This document shows, piece after piece, positions 12,922 to 23,326 of a DNA stretch of 64,000 bases. Both the position numbers and the translations under genes were made by a program. The stretch is from Acinetobacter celticus (GTDB taxonomy: Bacteria; Pseudomonadota; Gammaproteobacteria; Pseudomonadales; Moraxellaceae), in contig NZ_MBDL01000001.1 in assembly GCF_001707755.1 (NCBI RefSeq), forward strand, positions 62,001-126,000, written 5' to 3'. Below the pieces are notes generated by a model that ran no database searches, was not told the DNA's origin, and worked only from the letters and a program-made list of their open reading frames with translations. The first letter of the stretch is position 1. Each line of letters opens with the position of its first letter.

Positions 12922-14901
12922 ATGAGTCAACAGCGAAAACCTCTGCTTGAGGTGAAGGATCTGACTCGTGAATTTCCCGCAGGCGAAACTACAGTTCAGA
13001 TTCTTAAAGGTATCAATTTAGAGATTTACCCAGGCGAACTGGTGGCGATTGTCGGTCAGTCAGGTTCGGGGAAATCGACCCTGATGAATATTTTGGGCTG
13101 TCTCGATCAGCCCACGCATGGTAGTTATAAAGTAAAAGGTCGTGAAACACGTCAGCTTGAAGCAGATGAGTTGGCACAATTACGCCGTGAGTATTTTGGC
13201 TTTATTTTCCAGCGCTATCATTTGCTAGGTGATTTAAACGCTGCAGGCAATGTTGAAGTCCCTGCCATTTATGCAGGGGTAGAATCCTCTGAACGCCAAG
13301 AACGCGCCAAACAATTACTCAGTAATTTGGGTCTGGCAGAAAAAGTCCAAAACCGCCCCAGCCAACTTTCAGGCGGGCAACAACAACGGGTTTCCATTGC
13401 CCGCGCCTTAATGAATGGTGGCGATGTGATTTTGGCCGATGAACCCACAGGTGCATTGGACAAAAACAGTGGTATTGAAGTCATGCGTATTTTGCGTGAA
13501 CTGAATGCCAAAGGTCATACCATCATTTTGGTTACGCACGACCATAACGTCGCTAAAAATGCCTCACGTATTATTGAAATTAGTGACGGTAACATTATTT
13601 CTGATGAAGCCAATATTCCAGAAAATGATGATGAACCTTTAGAAAAGCAAGAACTTCAACCCACGATTAAAAAAAGAACCTCTCCGTGGCATTCGGCAGT
13701 TGACCGCCTAAGCGAAGCATTCCGTATGGCGCTATTGGCCATGAATGCACACCGCATGCGTACTTTTTTGACCATGTTGGGTATTATTATTGGTATTGCC
13801 TCGGTGGTTTCAGTCGTCGCACTGGGCAACGGTTCGCAAAAACAGATTTTAGAAAATATCAGTAGCTTAGGCACCAATACCATTACGGTGTACCAAGGTC
13901 GTGGCTTTGGTGATAATTCAAGATCCGCCCAAGTCAAAACCCTTGTTCCCGCTGACGGTATAGCCTTGGCTGAACAGCCCTATGTGGATGGGGTCAGTCC
14001 AACCGTTTCCAGCAATGTCACCGCACGTTTTAAAGACACCGAAGCATCTGCCACAGTCAACGGAGTCAGCGCCGATTATTTCTATGTCAAAGGTATGACC
14101 TTTGCTTCTGGCCAAGCTTTTGATAAAGAAAGCGTGACCGAACAAGCCCAAGACGTGGTCATTGATGCCAACACTAAAAACACCTTCTTTAGTGATGGCA
14201 CAAACCCTGTTGGACAAGTCATTTTACTGGGTAGCGTGCCTAGCCGTATTATTGGTGTGGTCGATGCACAAAAAAGTATGATGGGGAATTCGGACAGCTT
14301 AAATGTGTATTTACCCTATTCAACCGTCATGAGTCGTATGCTGGGGCAGTCCAATGTTCGTAGCATTATTGTGCGGATTAAAGATGAGTACCCTAGTGCT
14401 GTCGCTGAAAATGCCATTCTGAATTTATTGGTACAACGCCACGGCGCACAAGATGTCTTTACCCAAAACTCCGATAGTATTCGTGAAACTATTCAGCAAA
14501 CCACCCAAACCATGACTTTACTGGTTTCAGCCATTGCCGTTATTTCATTGGTGGTCGGGGGGATTGGTGTCATGAATATTATGTTGGTTTCAGTGACCGA
14601 ACGGACTCAAGAAATCGGGGTGCGTATGGCGGTTGGCGCACGTCAAAGTGACATTTTGCAACAGTTCCTGATTGAAGCGGTATTGGTGTGTATTTTGGGT
14701 GGTATTTTAGGTGTTCTGCTTTCCTTAGGCATTGGACAAATTATCAGTCATTTTGCAGGCGACACCTTCCAAATGGCCTATTCAACCACCTCGATTGTGG
14801 CTGCTTTTGTCTGCTCGAGTATGATTGGTATTGTGTTTGGCTTTATTCCAGCACGTAATGCCGCGCGTTTAAACCCTGTCGATGCACTCTCTAGAGAATA
14901 A
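12922..14901 (+). CDS. macB: MacB-like ABC exporter, ATPase-permease fusion
   Basis: 659 residues. N-terminal ATPase: Walker [10 protein letters not shown] (45-53), signature LSGGQQQR (about 149-156), Walker B with [12 protein letters not shown]-loop THD. C-terminal MacB part: a membrane helix near 270-295, a large periplasmic domain, and three membrane helices at the end with the FtsX-like core ([20 protein letters not shown]). The family exports macrolides, siderophores, toxins or lipopeptides in a mechanotransmission cycle. Joined to macA (2-base gap) and the outer-membrane gene (7-base gap). Confidence 0.95.
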   Translation: MSQQRKPLLEVKDLTREFPAGETTVQILKGINLEIYPGELVAIVGQSGSGKSTLMNILGCLDQPTHGSYKVKGRETRQLEADELAQLRREYFGFIFQRYHLLGDLNAAGNVEVPAIYAGVESSERQERAKQLLSNLGLAEKVQNRPSQLSGGQQQRVSIARALMNGGDVILADEPTGALDKNSGIEVMRILRELNAKGHTIILVTHDHNVAKNASRIIEISDGNIISDEANIPENDDEPLEKQELQPTIKKRTSPWHSAVDRLSEAFRMALLAMNAHRMRTFLTMLGIIIGIASVVSVVALGNGSQKQILENISSLGTNTITVYQGRGFGDNSRSAQVKTLVPADGIALAEQPYVDGVSPTVSSNVTARFKDTEASATVNGVSADYFYVKGMTFASGQAFDKESVTEQAQDVVIDANTKNTFFSDGTNPVGQVILLGSVPSRIIGVVDAQKSMMGNSDSLNVYLPYSTVMSRMLGQSNVRSIIVRIKDEYPSAVAENAILNLLVQRHGAQDVFTQNSDSIRETIQQTTQTMTLLVSAIAVISLVVGGIGVMNIMLVSVTERTQEIGVRMAVGARQSDILQQFLIEAVLVCILGGILGVLLSLGIGQIISHFAGDTFQMAYSTTSIVAAFVCSSMIGIVFGFIPARNAARLNPVDALSRE

Positions 14902-14908
14902 GAAACTT

Positions 14909-16315
14909 ATGATGCAAATGAATTTAACCAAACTTGCAAGTGCCTTCATTCTAAGTAGCACATTGGTGGGCTGTGCTGCCATGGTCAAATCGCCTTATGA
15001 AGCCCCTGCTGTGACGATTCCAGCCAGCTTTCAAAACAGTACAGTATTGAGTAAACAAGTCCAGGCCAATGCCTATGCTGACCAATGGTGGACGCTGTTT
15101 GGTGATGCACAACTGAATCAGCTGATTCAACAGGCTTTTCAGGCCAATTCAGATTTGGCTGTGGCAGGCATTAATCTACAACAAGCTCGTTTAAAAGCAG
15201 GTTTGGCTCAAAACCAACAAGGTCCGCGTGTCAGTTCTAGCGCTTCTGCTGGACATAATATCGACCTACATTCAGGTGATGATCACTCACGTGGCGTATC
15301 GCTCAGTGCGGGTGTCAGTTATGAACTCGACTTATTTGGCAAATTGGCGCGTCAAACTGAAGCCAGTAAATGGGAAGCTTCAGCCACAGAACAAGACTTA
15401 CAAGCCACTGCGCAAAGTTTAGTGGGTACTGTGGCCAATTTATATTGGCAACTGGGTTATTTAAATGAACGCGATAGCATTGCGAAACAAAACCTTGCGA
15501 CCACACAAAAAACCTATGAATTGGTACGTGTGCAATACCGCGCAGGGGCAGTTTCGGGGCTAGATTTGACCCAAGCCGAACAATCTGTACAAAGCCAAAA
15601 AGCGACTTTGAGCCAAATTGCACAGCTGAAAGTTGAAACCCGTACAGCACTTGCTGTGCTATTCAATCAGCCTGTACAACAACTGAATATTGCAGAACCA
15701 CAACGTTTACCCCGTATCGCTTTGCCCAATATTGCCTCTGGCCTACCTGCAGAGCTTCTTTCGCGTCGTCCAGATTTACAGGCCAGCGAATTACGTCTAC
15801 GCAAAAGCTTAGCCACGAAAGATGCAACCAAAGCCAGCTATTACCCTTCTATTAGTTTGACCGGTAATTTAGGTTCTTCTAGCACCTCATTAAGTAATTT
15901 ATTGCAAAATCCAGCCCTGACTTTAGGCGCAAGCTTAAGCCTACCTTTTTTGCAATATAATGATATGAAAAAAGATTTAGCGATTAGCGATTTAGACTAT
16001 GAAAAAACCATTGTGCAATATCGTCAAACGCTGTATCAAGCCTTTGCCGATGTTGAAAATGCCTTATCCAACCGTACCGAATTAAACAAGCAAGTCGCCT
16101 TGCAAGAACGTAATGTGCAATTGGCAGAAAAAACTGAACGTCTTACTGAAGTGCGTTATCGTAACGGCGCCATTGCACTTAAGAACCTGCTTGATGCACA
16201 GGAAACCACGCGAAATGCGCGTTTGGCTTTGGTTCAAGCCAAACAGAGCCAATACAATGCTTATGTCACTCTTATGCAAGCCTTGGGTGGTAGTCCTGTT
16301 GCACCCACAGCCTAA
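14909..16315 (+). CDS. OprM/NodT-family outer-membrane channel lipoprotein
   Basis: TolC-type channel partner for MacAB. About 468 residues from ATG 14909 (ATGs at 14912 and 14918 are alternatives; the open frame reaches back into macB). Signal peptide with lipobox LVGC, then the family opening (SPYEAPAVTIPASF), and two OEP repeats with coiled-coil helices and the GLDLTQAEQ and LLSRRPDLQASE segments typical of OprM. Last gene of the exporter operon; a strong terminator follows. Confidence 0.93.
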   Translation: MMQMNLTKLASAFILSSTLVGCAAMVKSPYEAPAVTIPASFQNSTVLSKQVQANAYADQWWTLFGDAQLNQLIQQAFQANSDLAVAGINLQQARLKAGLAQNQQGPRVSSSASAGHNIDLHSGDDHSRGVSLSAGVSYELDLFGKLARQTEASKWEASATEQDLQATAQSLVGTVANLYWQLGYLNERDSIAKQNLATTQKTYELVRVQYRAGAVSGLDLTQAEQSVQSQKATLSQIAQLKVETRTALAVLFNQPVQQLNIAEPQRLPRIALPNIASGLPAELLSRRPDLQASELRLRKSLATKDATKASYYPSISLTGNLGSSSTSLSNLLQNPALTLGASLSLPFLQYNDMKKDLAISDLDYEKTIVQYRQTLYQAFADVENALSNRTELNKQVALQERNVQLAEKTERLTEVRYRNGAIALKNLLDAQETTRNARLALVQAKQSQYNAYVTLMQALGGSPVAPTA

Positions 16316-16332
16316 AAGACCAATTAAGATAT

Positions 16333-16363
16333 AAAAAAACCGAAGCCTTACTTCGGTTTTTTT
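16333..16363. terminator. Bidirectional terminator between the exporter operon and the Sel1 gene
   Basis: 13-bp perfect stem AAAAAAACCGAAG with its complement around CCTTA. A and T runs on both sides serve the two convergent genes ending at 16315 and 16365. Confidence 0.9.
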
Positions 16364-16364
16364 A

Positions 16365-18179
16365 TTAAAATTTTGATTCTTGATTCAAATAGGCTTCAAT
16401 ATTTTTTAACAGTTCAATAGACCGTGGGTGCCTCATAGCGCGCCCTTTTTCAAGCCAACACTGTGCTGTATGCAAATTCCGTTCAACGCCCTGCCCATAC
16501 AAATACATTTGCCCCAAATGACCATAAGCATCTGGATTGGCATGTTGTGCGGCCTGTTGGTAATATTCTAAGGCCACATTAAGGTCAGCTTCTTGCCCTA
16601 ATCCTTGCGCATAAATTTCACCTAAACGGTTCAATGCGACGCCATTGCCCTGTATTGCGGCTTGTTTTAAATACTGCTGTGCCAAGAGCAAGTTTTGCTG
16701 TGAATGATCATCTTGAGAAAGCCCTAAACCTAACGTAACTTGCGCTAAAACATGACCTGCGTCGGCTGCTTGTTGTAAATAAATCCGTGCTTGTTCAAAA
16801 TCATTTACAGTGGAAATAAGTTGCCCCGCATAAAGTTGATAAAACGTCCACAGGGCATCTGTACAACCTTGCTCGGAAGCTTGAACTAAATATGCCAAGG
16901 CTTTATTTCTATCAGGTAATGGATAAGAGGCCATGCAATAAAACAAGCCAATAACATAGTTTTGATCTACGCTATTTTTAATTTTATACCGCCAACCTTG
17001 CTCGGCTGCTTGTTGAAGATATGCTTCTGCCTTGGCTATATCTTGAACGGTTCCAACACCATGCAAATGGCATAATCCCAACCCCATCAAACTCATGTAA
17101 TTGGGTTCAATTTCATGTGCATACTGATACAGCTCAAAGGTCTTTTCGGGTATTTTTGCCACCAAATGCTCTTCGTAATACAAAGCAGCAATTGCGCATA
17201 AGGCTTCTGCATTTTTTTCCTGTGCAGCCTCAGACCAGTAGCGAAACGCCATGGTTTCATTTTTATCGACAAACCAGCCATGAAAATAAGCACGCCCCAA
17301 TAATGCTTTGGCTTTTAAATTTTGATGTTCTTTGGCCTGTGTTAATAAATCAGACCATACTCGCTGACGCTGATCAATATCATATTTCCCCATCAACACT
17401 GCTTGCTGATAAATAGGTAATAACGCTTGATCACCCAAGGCAATACAAACTTTCAAATAGTGTAGAGCGCATTGCTCATTGGCAGGCAAAAACTGACCAA
17501 ACTGGTAATATTCATAAAGTTGCTGATTGGCGACTAAATGTCCCTGCTCTGCAGCTTGAAATAAGGCATGCAAGCCTTCACTGATATTCGGTGTTTTTAT
17601 TTGCGTTAAATAATATTGCGCGAGCTGATATTGTGAACTGGCATGACCATTTTCAGCATTGCGCTTCAATAGACTCAAGTGTTGTTCAGAGACCTGATCG
17701 TTAGGATTAGATAATCCATTAATACGATATTGAGCATCTAGATGTCCCAATGCAACTGCATGACGATACCAATAAAGTGCTTTTTCTAAGTCTTGCAGTT
17801 GCGTTTCATGCCAGATGCCCAACTGATAAGCCGCTTCATCCCCACCTAAGCGATAAGCTTTTTCAAGCAGGCCAATGCCATGCGGTGGATTTTTCTCTCG
17901 CCCCAAACCATATAAATGCATTAACCCCATTTGGGTATACGCCTGCGGCAATTCGTGTTGTTTGGCCAATTGACTATAAATGTCATAGGCTCGTGCATAA
18001 TTTGGCTGTCCCTGATCACAACTTAAATGCTCAGCATGTTTCAATTGTGCGTCAATTTGATCGAGCCATAAATCATGTTGTACTGCTTTTGCTTGATCAC
18101 GTTCAACAGGATCTGGACGTTTCCACATCCAAAACCCCAGCCCTAAAATCCCCAAAATTAAGATCAGCATGAACCACAT
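16365..18179 (-). CDS. Membrane-anchored Sel1-repeat protein
   Basis: 604 residues: one N-terminal membrane helix (about 2-19), a basic stop segment, then a long solenoid of Sel1-like repeats of about 36 residues (patterns such as ALNRLGEIYAQGLG, AYGHLGQMYLYGQG, AKAEAYLQQAAEQG). Such repeats are protein-protein scaffolds, often in stress, envelope or secretion contexts. No enzymatic domain. It stands alone between two terminators. The partner is unknown; the scaffold role is from the family only. Confidence 0.88.
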   Translation of the reverse strand: MWFMLILILGILGLGFWMWKRPDPVERDQAKAVQHDLWLDQIDAQLKHAEHLSCDQGQPNYARAYDIYSQLAKQHELPQAYTQMGLMHLYGLGREKNPPHGIGLLEKAYRLGGDEAAYQLGIWHETQLQDLEKALYWYRHAVALGHLDAQYRINGLSNPNDQVSEQHLSLLKRNAENGHASSQYQLAQYYLTQIKTPNISEGLHALFQAAEQGHLVANQQLYEYYQFGQFLPANEQCALHYLKVCIALGDQALLPIYQQAVLMGKYDIDQRQRVWSDLLTQAKEHQNLKAKALLGRAYFHGWFVDKNETMAFRYWSEAAQEKNAEALCAIAALYYEEHLVAKIPEKTFELYQYAHEIEPNYMSLMGLGLCHLHGVGTVQDIAKAEAYLQQAAEQGWRYKIKNSVDQNYVIGLFYCMASYPLPDRNKALAYLVQASEQGCTDALWTFYQLYAGQLISTVNDFEQARIYLQQAADAGHVLAQVTLGLGLSQDDHSQQNLLLAQQYLKQAAIQGNGVALNRLGEIYAQGLGQEADLNVALEYYQQAAQHANPDAYGHLGQMYLYGQGVERNLHTAQCWLEKGRAMRHPRSIELLKNIEAYLNQESKF

Positions 18180-18241
18180 AGCAACTCCATACGGTCAAAT
18201 TTATTATTTAAAATATTGTGTTTTATTCTAAGTCCTGAAAC

Positions 18242-18269
18242 AAAAAAAAGCACCGTAACTGGCGCTTTT
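18242..18269 (-). terminator. Terminator of tcdA
   Basis: On the minus strand AAAAGCGCC/GGTGCTTTT (one G-U pair) forms a 9-bp stem followed by eight T residues, 25 bases beyond the tcdA stop. Confidence 0.85.
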
Positions 18270-18293
18270 GTTTTTTAAAAAGTGCGTGCTAAT

Positions 18294-19064
18294 TCAAAGT
18301 TTCAGACGTTTTGCATCTAACTTTTTCAATCCCTCAGCCACCGCAATCATGGCAAAACTTGATGTCACAACCACTGCGGAACCATATCCTCCACAGCGCA
18401 AGCCTGCACTTGCACATACTTCTGCACTCGAAAATGGATTATCAATGGAATACACACAGGTAATACCAAATTTTTCTTTTGGCTTTTTACAAATCCCCTT
18501 ACTACGCAACTGCGTCCGCAATTTAGCTAACATCGGATCTTGTTCGGTTTTAGATAAATCGGCCACACGAATTTTTAAAGGATCGAGCTTGCCGCCTGCG
18601 CCACCCGAGACAATTAATGGAATTTTATTAAATCGGCAATGTAGCATCAGTGCTAATTTGGCTTTGACATCATCAATACAATCTAAAATTAAATCAGGTG
18701 CTTCGGCCAATAGTTCTTTAACATTTTCAGGTGTTAAATAGTCATCAATTAAATTAATTTTAATTCGTGGGTTAATTGATCGACAGCGCTCTGCCATCAC
18801 TTCAATTTTGTCCATACCCAGTGTTGAACTCATGGCAGGCAATTGACGGTTAATATTTGAGGCTGCCACCACATCCATATCGATCAGGGTAAGTTCACCT
18901 ACACCTGTTCGCGCTAAGGCTTCCACCGCCCAAGAACCGACGCCACCAATACCAATAACCATGACATGGCTTTTTTCATAATGACTGAATGTATCTTCGC
19001 TATAAATTTTTGCAACACCTGCAAATCGGCGATCATATTCATCATCTTGGAACAATTCAGTCAT
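18294..19064 (-). CDS. tcdA: tRNA threonylcarbamoyladenosine dehydratase
   Basis: E1-like enzyme that cyclises t6A37 to ct6A in tRNAs reading ANN codons, using ATP. 256 residues, normal for TcdA/CsdL. ThiF/MoeB fold: nucleotide motif GIGGVGS at 38-44, the N-R-Q motif (SNINRQLPA), and the C-terminal AEVCASAGLRCGGYGS segment with conserved cysteines that distinguishes TcdA from ThiF and MoeB. Single gene with its own terminator. Confidence 0.95.
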   Translation of the reverse strand: MTELFQDDEYDRRFAGVAKIYSEDTFSHYEKSHVMVIGIGGVGSWAVEALARTGVGELTLIDMDVVAASNINRQLPAMSSTLGMDKIEVMAERCRSINPRIKINLIDDYLTPENVKELLAEAPDLILDCIDDVKAKLALMLHCRFNKIPLIVSGGAGGKLDPLKIRVADLSKTEQDPMLAKLRTQLRSKGICKKPKEKFGITCVYSIDNPFSSAEVCASAGLRCGGYGSAVVVTSSFAMIAVAEGLKKLDAKRLKL

Positions 19065-19154
19065 TCTTTCAGCTTAATCTTCAGTCACAATAGCGCGCTA
19101 TTTTAGCAAATTCGACACCAAAATAAACGTTATACCCACTTTAATCCCACCCAT

Positions 19155-19180
19155 AAAAAAAGAGGCTATTCGCCCCTTTT
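19155..19180 (-). terminator. Terminator of orn
   Basis: On the minus strand AAAAGGGGC/GCCTCTTTT with loop GAATA, followed by a T run, 14 bases beyond the orn stop. Confidence 0.8.
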
Positions 19181-19193
19181 CACCTTCACAGCA

Positions 19194-19751
19194 TCAGTCG
19201 TTATTCATAATGAAAAAATACTGACGGTAATATTTTAATTCTGCAATGGAGTCACGAATGTCGTCCATGGCCAAATGTGAAGCATTTTTCTTTAAGCCAT
19301 CCATAATTTCAGGGCGCCAGCGTTTTGCCAATTCTTTAACTGAAGAGACGTCTAAATTACGATAATGGAAAAATTGTTCCAATTCAGGCATCAAACGGTG
19401 CATAAAACGACGGTCTTGGCAAATAGAGTTACCGCACATTGGCGATACTTTTGGATTAATCCATTTTTTTAAGAATTCGATGGTCTGCTGTTCTGCATCT
19501 TGTGCGGTCAGTTTACTCCGGCGCACACGTTCAATTAGGCCAGACTGACCATGTTGACGGGTATTCCACTCATCCATCGCATTGAGTATCAAAGGAGACT
19601 GATGGATCGCCAGCACAGGGCCTTCCGCCAAAATATTGAGCTTGTCATCGGTTACAATGGTCGCAATTTCAATAATTCGATCGTTATCTGTATCTAGACC
19701 TGTCATTTCAAGGTCAATCCAAATGAGACGGGTATCCGGTGTGCTGCTCAT
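19194..19751 (-). CDS. orn: Oligoribonuclease
   Basis: 3'-to-5' exonuclease that finishes RNA turnover by cutting dinucleotides, including pGpG from cyclic-di-GMP breakdown. 185 residues, standard length. DEDDh residues visible: D13 and E15 in [10 protein letters not shown], an Asp in the [11 protein letters not shown] region, and the final H and D in [11 protein letters not shown]. Divergent from rsgA across a 120-bp gap; orn next to rsgA is the usual gammaproteobacterial arrangement. Works downstream of EAL proteins such as the one at 33.4 kb. Confidence 0.97.
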   Translation of the reverse strand: MSSTPDTRLIWIDLEMTGLDTDNDRIIEIATIVTDDKLNILAEGPVLAIHQSPLILNAMDEWNTRQHGQSGLIERVRRSKLTAQDAEQQTIEFLKKWINPKVSPMCGNSICQDRRFMHRLMPELEQFFHYRNLDVSSVKELAKRWRPEIMDGLKKNASHLAMDDIRDSIAELKYYRQYFFIMNND

Positions 19752-19874
19752 AAATGTGCAATCTTATTGGGCTGAAAAACCACTATAGTAGCAAATTTAT
19801 CAGTCTCGCGCTGTAAATAGACCCCGCTTCATGCTATTTTTGCCTTCTCGTTTTTATGGTTTTTTAGGATATGA

Positions 19875-20933
19875 ATGGCTTTAATTCGTAAGCGCCGTTT
19901 GACTGAACAGCAACAACGCCGCATTCAGCAACAACAGAAATCCCGTCAGGAAGACCTTGATACATCCAGTGATCTTGAAGGGCTTGTGGTTCAGCATTAT
20001 GGTCGTCAGTTAGAGGTTCAAGCCTTATCCACGCCAGAGATACATCCTGAAAAGCCTGTAGTCTTAGCAGGCGAGCCAGAACCGTCTTGGAAGCCCATTG
20101 AATTGGGCAGTGTTTGGCGCTGTCATACACGTACCAATTTAGAAGCCTTGGTCACAGGTGACCGCGTGAAATGGCAAGCTGACCCCAACACAGGGTTGGG
20201 AATCATTACCGCCATTCATCCACGCCAGTCTTTACTGACCCGCCCCGACCGCTACCATAAAGTTAAACCTGTGGCAGCCAATGTCAGTTTAATTGTGATT
20301 GTATTTGCCTCTTTCCCAGAAGTTGCACCCGGCTTAATTGACCGCTATTTAGTGGCCTGTGCCAGTGCAGATATTCCAGCCCTACTGGTGCTAAATAAAA
20401 TGGATTTAGTGAAAGAAAACGATCCTATTTTAACATTGGTTGAAGAATATAAAAATTTAGGCTATGAAATTTTATTGACCCAATCTGATGGTGATCTGAC
20501 TGAGTTGGCACAGCGTCTAGCTGGTGAAACGGTCGCCTTTGTCGGACAGTCTGGTGTAGGTAAAAGCTCACTGATTAATACCATCATTCCTGATGCCGCT
20601 CAAAAAACCAATGTGATTTCAGAAAATTCGGCACTAGGTCAACACACCACGACCTCGACCCGTTTAATTGCCTTTGGTGAAAATGCAGCCCTGATTGACT
20701 CACCCGGTATTCGTGAATTTGGCTTGTGGCATTTAAACATTGAAAATGTACAAAATGGTTTCCCTGAAATTTTCAATTTATTGGGTTATTGCCAATTCAG
20801 GAACTGTACCCATAAACATGAAAAACAATGTGCTTTACGCCAAGCAGCCTCTGCAGGTGAAATTTTACCTAGACGTTTAGAAAGCTATTTGCGTTTAATT
20901 GATGAAATTGCGGAAGCACAGCAAAAAAATTAG
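19875..20933 (+). CDS. rsgA: Ribosome small-subunit maturation GTPase RsgA
   Basis: Circularly permuted GTPase acting late in 30S assembly. 352 residues: basic Gln/Arg-rich N-terminal tail, OB fold, then G4 NKMD (174-177), G1 GQSGVGKSS (224-232) and G3 DSPG (275-278) in permuted order, and a C-terminal zinc finger with Cys306, Cys311, His313 and Cys319. The ATG at 19875 has AGGA five bases upstream; an overlapping ATG at 19871 opens a frame of only six codons. Confidence 0.97.
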   Translation: MALIRKRRLTEQQQRRIQQQQKSRQEDLDTSSDLEGLVVQHYGRQLEVQALSTPEIHPEKPVVLAGEPEPSWKPIELGSVWRCHTRTNLEALVTGDRVKWQADPNTGLGIITAIHPRQSLLTRPDRYHKVKPVAANVSLIVIVFASFPEVAPGLIDRYLVACASADIPALLVLNKMDLVKENDPILTLVEEYKNLGYEILLTQSDGDLTELAQRLAGETVAFVGQSGVGKSSLINTIIPDAAQKTNVISENSALGQHTTTSTRLIAFGENAALIDSPGIREFGLWHLNIENVQNGFPEIFNLLGYCQFRNCTHKHEKQCALRQAASAGEILPRRLESYLRLIDEIAEAQQKN

Positions 20934-21027
20934 TTTTTATTCAGCTCTAACCCTTGAAGCGGTGATTTTGATCACCATATTTATCAGCTATACTCTTGGC
21001 AGTTTTTAAATTGTGATTAGGTGACTT

Positions 21028-21435
21028 GTGGAACGTTGGTTCGGATTTATGGGGAATCACCCCTTCTTATTTGGCACACTCGCTATATTAGTGGTGCTGT
21101 TCTTTGTTTTAGAAGGTCAGCGTAATGGCCGCAAAATTTCACCACAGTCTTTGGGAATTTTAGTCAAAGCTAAAAATGCCATGCTGATCGATTTACGTGA
21201 TGCGAAAGATTTCCGTGAAGGCCATATCAGTGGTAGCCGTAATATTCCGTATAGCCAACTTACACAGCATCTAGAAGAGTTAAAAACTTCTGACCGCCCG
21301 TTGGTATTTGTGTGTAACTTAGGCCAAGTGGCCGGTTCAGCATTACAACAAGTGGGTCATGCTGATGCTTACCGTTTAGATGGCGGTATTAGCAACTGGA
21401 AAGCCCAAGGCTTACCTTTAATCAAAAGCAAATAA
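21028..21435 (+). CDS. Membrane-anchored rhodanese (YibN-like)
   Basis: 135 residues: one N-terminal membrane helix (about 12-28), then a single rhodanese domain with Cys96 in the active loop (VFVCNLGQVAG), so probably a sulfurtransferase or redox protein at the membrane. The start is GTG; no better ATG exists before the helix. Followed by grxC (20-base gap) and secB, the same order as yibN-grxC-secB in enteric bacteria. Confidence 0.9.
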   Translation: MERWFGFMGNHPFLFGTLAILVVLFFVLEGQRNGRKISPQSLGILVKAKNAMLIDLRDAKDFREGHISGSRNIPYSQLTQHLEELKTSDRPLVFVCNLGQVAGSALQQVGHADAYRLDGGISNWKAQGLPLIKSK

Positions 21436-21455
21436 TACGCAAAAGGAGAAAGAAA

Positions 21456-21710
21456 ATGGCTGAAGTAACAATTTATTCAACCTCCGTGTGTCCTTATTGC
21501 GTTCGAGCAAAACAGCTTTTAGAGCGTAAAGGCGTGGCTTATAAAGAAATTAATTTATCTACGGAAGCAGCTGAAGTCCGTATGGAGTTAATGCAACGCA
21601 CCAATCACCGCACTGTTCCTCAAATTTTTATTGGTGAGCAGTTTATTGGCGGTTTTGACCAGCTGTATGCATTAGAACGCGAAGGCAAGCTCGACGAATT
21701 ACTGGCTTAA
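21456..21710 (+). CDS. grxC: Glutaredoxin 3
   Basis: 84-residue glutathione-dependent disulfide reductase with the C12-P-Y-C15 site, the cis-Pro segment (TVPQIFIG) and a GG-D motif (GGFDQ). Strong ribosome site AAGGAGA nine bases upstream. Middle gene of the rhodanese-grxC-secB unit; supplies electrons to cytoplasmic reductases. Confidence 0.97.
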   Translation: MAEVTIYSTSVCPYCVRAKQLLERKGVAYKEINLSTEAAEVRMELMQRTNHRTVPQIFIGEQFIGGFDQLYALEREGKLDELLA

Positions 21711-21753
21711 TGGTCAGATAACATCACATCTTCATAATATTAAGGATTAAAGA

Positions 21754-22212
21754 ATGAGTGAAGAACAACAAGCTCAACCGCAACTTGCTTTAGAGCGTAT
21801 TTACACCAAAGATATTTCTTTTGAAGTGCCTGGGGCGCAAGTATTTACCAAAGAATGGCAGCCTGAACTGAACATTAACTTGTCTTCATCTGCTGAAAAA
21901 ATTGACCCAACTCACTTTGAAGTGTCTTTAAAAGTTGTGGTTCAAGCAAATAATGCGGGCGAGACTGCATTTATTGTTGATGTGACTCAATCTGGTATTT
22001 TCTTGATTGACAGCGTTGAAGAAGAGCGTCTTCCGTACATTTTGGGTGCTTATTGCCCAAACATTCTGTTCCCGTTTTTACGTGAATCTGTGAATGATAT
22101 GGTAACTAAAGGTAGCTTCCCACAATTGCTTTTAACACCAATTAACTTTGATGCTGAATTTGAAGCGAACTTAGATCGCGCGCAAGTTGCAGCCGCTGAA
22201 GGTCAAGCTTAA
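21754..22212 (+). CDS. secB: Protein-export chaperone SecB
   Basis: 152 residues. Keeps precursors unfolded and passes them to SecA; works as a tetramer in the cytoplasm. The family core is present: [14 protein letters not shown] at the start, [16 protein letters not shown] in the middle, and the conserved [12 protein letters not shown] and [12 protein letters not shown] segments. A strong terminator follows, ending the three-gene unit. Confidence 0.98.
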   Translation: MSEEQQAQPQLALERIYTKDISFEVPGAQVFTKEWQPELNINLSSSAEKIDPTHFEVSLKVVVQANNAGETAFIVDVTQSGIFLIDSVEEERLPYILGAYCPNILFPFLRESVNDMVTKGSFPQLLLTPINFDAEFEANLDRAQVAAAEGQA

Positions 22213-22231
22213 TCGCTTTACTTTAAGCAAT

Positions 22232-22259
22232 AAAAAAGACCGCTTTTGCGGTCTTTTTT
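22232..22259 (+). terminator. Terminator of secB
   Basis: 12-bp perfect stem AAAAAAGACCGC with its complement around TTTT, followed by T residues. Confidence 0.92.
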
Positions 22260-22271
22260 ATTGCTTTTACT

Positions 22272-22412
22272 TTTCTCTCTTTGGGAGAAGGTCGGGATGA
22301 GAGTGAAAAAATCACTCTCCCTTTAATAAAGAGGGATAAGAGGAGGATTCATTATCAAAATAATTCTGATATTTCATTGAATCTCCCCATCCTCCCTTTA
22401 AAAAAGGGAGGA
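22272..22412. repeat. Two-armed palindromic intergenic repeat, copy 2
   Basis: Contains CTCTCCCTTTAATAAAGAGGG (about 22316-22335), then a GGAGGATTCATT/AATCTCCCC pair and a near-perfect hairpin CCTCCCTTT/AAAGGGAGG (22391-22411). Layout and sequence match the block after leuS at 8849-8925. The last hairpin lies 6 bases beyond the fabI stop and probably terminates it. Confidence 0.6.
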
Positions 22413-22417
22413 GTTCA

Positions 22418-23224
22418 TTATTCAGCATCCATCATCAATTCAGCGCTCATACCCACCGTATTGAAACCTGCATCGACATACATAATTTCACCTGTAATGC
22501 CATTTGCCCAAGGTGAGCAAAGGAACAATGCAGCATTACCCACATCTTCAATTGTGACATTACGTTTAAGTGGCGCAACTTTTTCATTTAAATCTAACAT
22601 TTTACGGAAAGATTTAATGCCTGATGCAGCCAATGTACGAATTGGGCCCGCAGAAATGGCATTCACGCGAATACCTTCAGCACCCAAACTAGACGCTAAG
22701 TAACGCACACCCGCTTCTAACGATGCTTTTGCCATCCCCATCACGTTGTAGTTTGGCATTACACGCTCAGATCCTTGATACGTTAGGGTCAATAAACAAC
22801 CTTTGCGTACAGCCAAAAGTGGCTTGGCCGCACGTGCCATTGCAATAAAGCTATAAGCACTGATGTCATGTGCGACTTTAAAGCCATCACGGTCTGTAAT
22901 TTCAGTGAAATCGCCATCTAAAGTATGCGCTGGGGCAAACCCAATAGAGTGGACTACGCCATCTAAACCATCCCAGTGCTTTGCAAGCTCTGTAAATGCT
23001 GTCTCAATTTCAGCATCGACGGCAACATCACATGGAAAAACTAGCGTAGAACCGAATTGTGCAGCAAAATCATCGACACGTTTTTTTAATTTATCATTTG
23101 GATATGTAAACGCTAACTCTGCACCTTCGCGATGCAATGCTTGGGCAATACCGAAAGCAATCGATAATTTACTCGCAACGCCTGCAATTAAAAAGCGTTT
23201 GCCTGCCAATAGTCCTTGTGCCAT
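22418..23224 (-). CDS. fabI: Enoyl-[acyl-carrier-protein] reductase (NADH)
   Basis: Last reduction of each fatty-acid elongation cycle and the target of triclosan. 268 residues, SDR fold. Active residues Tyr149, Tyr159 and Lys166 (Y-x6-K) correspond to the E. coli Tyr146/Tyr156/Lys163. The cofactor segment [16 protein letters not shown] and SIGFAP (Gly95, site of triclosan resistance in E. coli) are wild-type in appearance. Ends with the family segment GFNTVGM. Transcribed alone, leftward. Confidence 0.97.
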   Translation of the reverse strand: MAQGLLAGKRFLIAGVASKLSIAFGIAQALHREGAELAFTYPNDKLKKRVDDFAAQFGSTLVFPCDVAVDAEIETAFTELAKHWDGLDGVVHSIGFAPAHTLDGDFTEITDRDGFKVAHDISAYSFIAMARAAKPLLAVRKGCLLTLTYQGSERVMPNYNVMGMAKASLEAGVRYLASSLGAEGIRVNAISAGPIRTLAASGIKSFRKMLDLNEKVAPLKRNVTIEDVGNAALFLCSPWANGITGEIMYVDAGFNTVGMSAELMMDAE

Positions 23225-23326
23225 GTGAATTTCACTCGATCAAATTTAATTGCATAATGCCAAGTCTAGAGCATTTTAGAAATTGCATAATGCACCTTTT
23301 TTTCAGCAAATCGAAAATGCTGTTAA

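Noticed and set aside
18268-18741. 157-codon rightward frame opposite tcdA
   Set aside because: It overlaps the conserved C-terminal part of TcdA on the other strand; no independent support.
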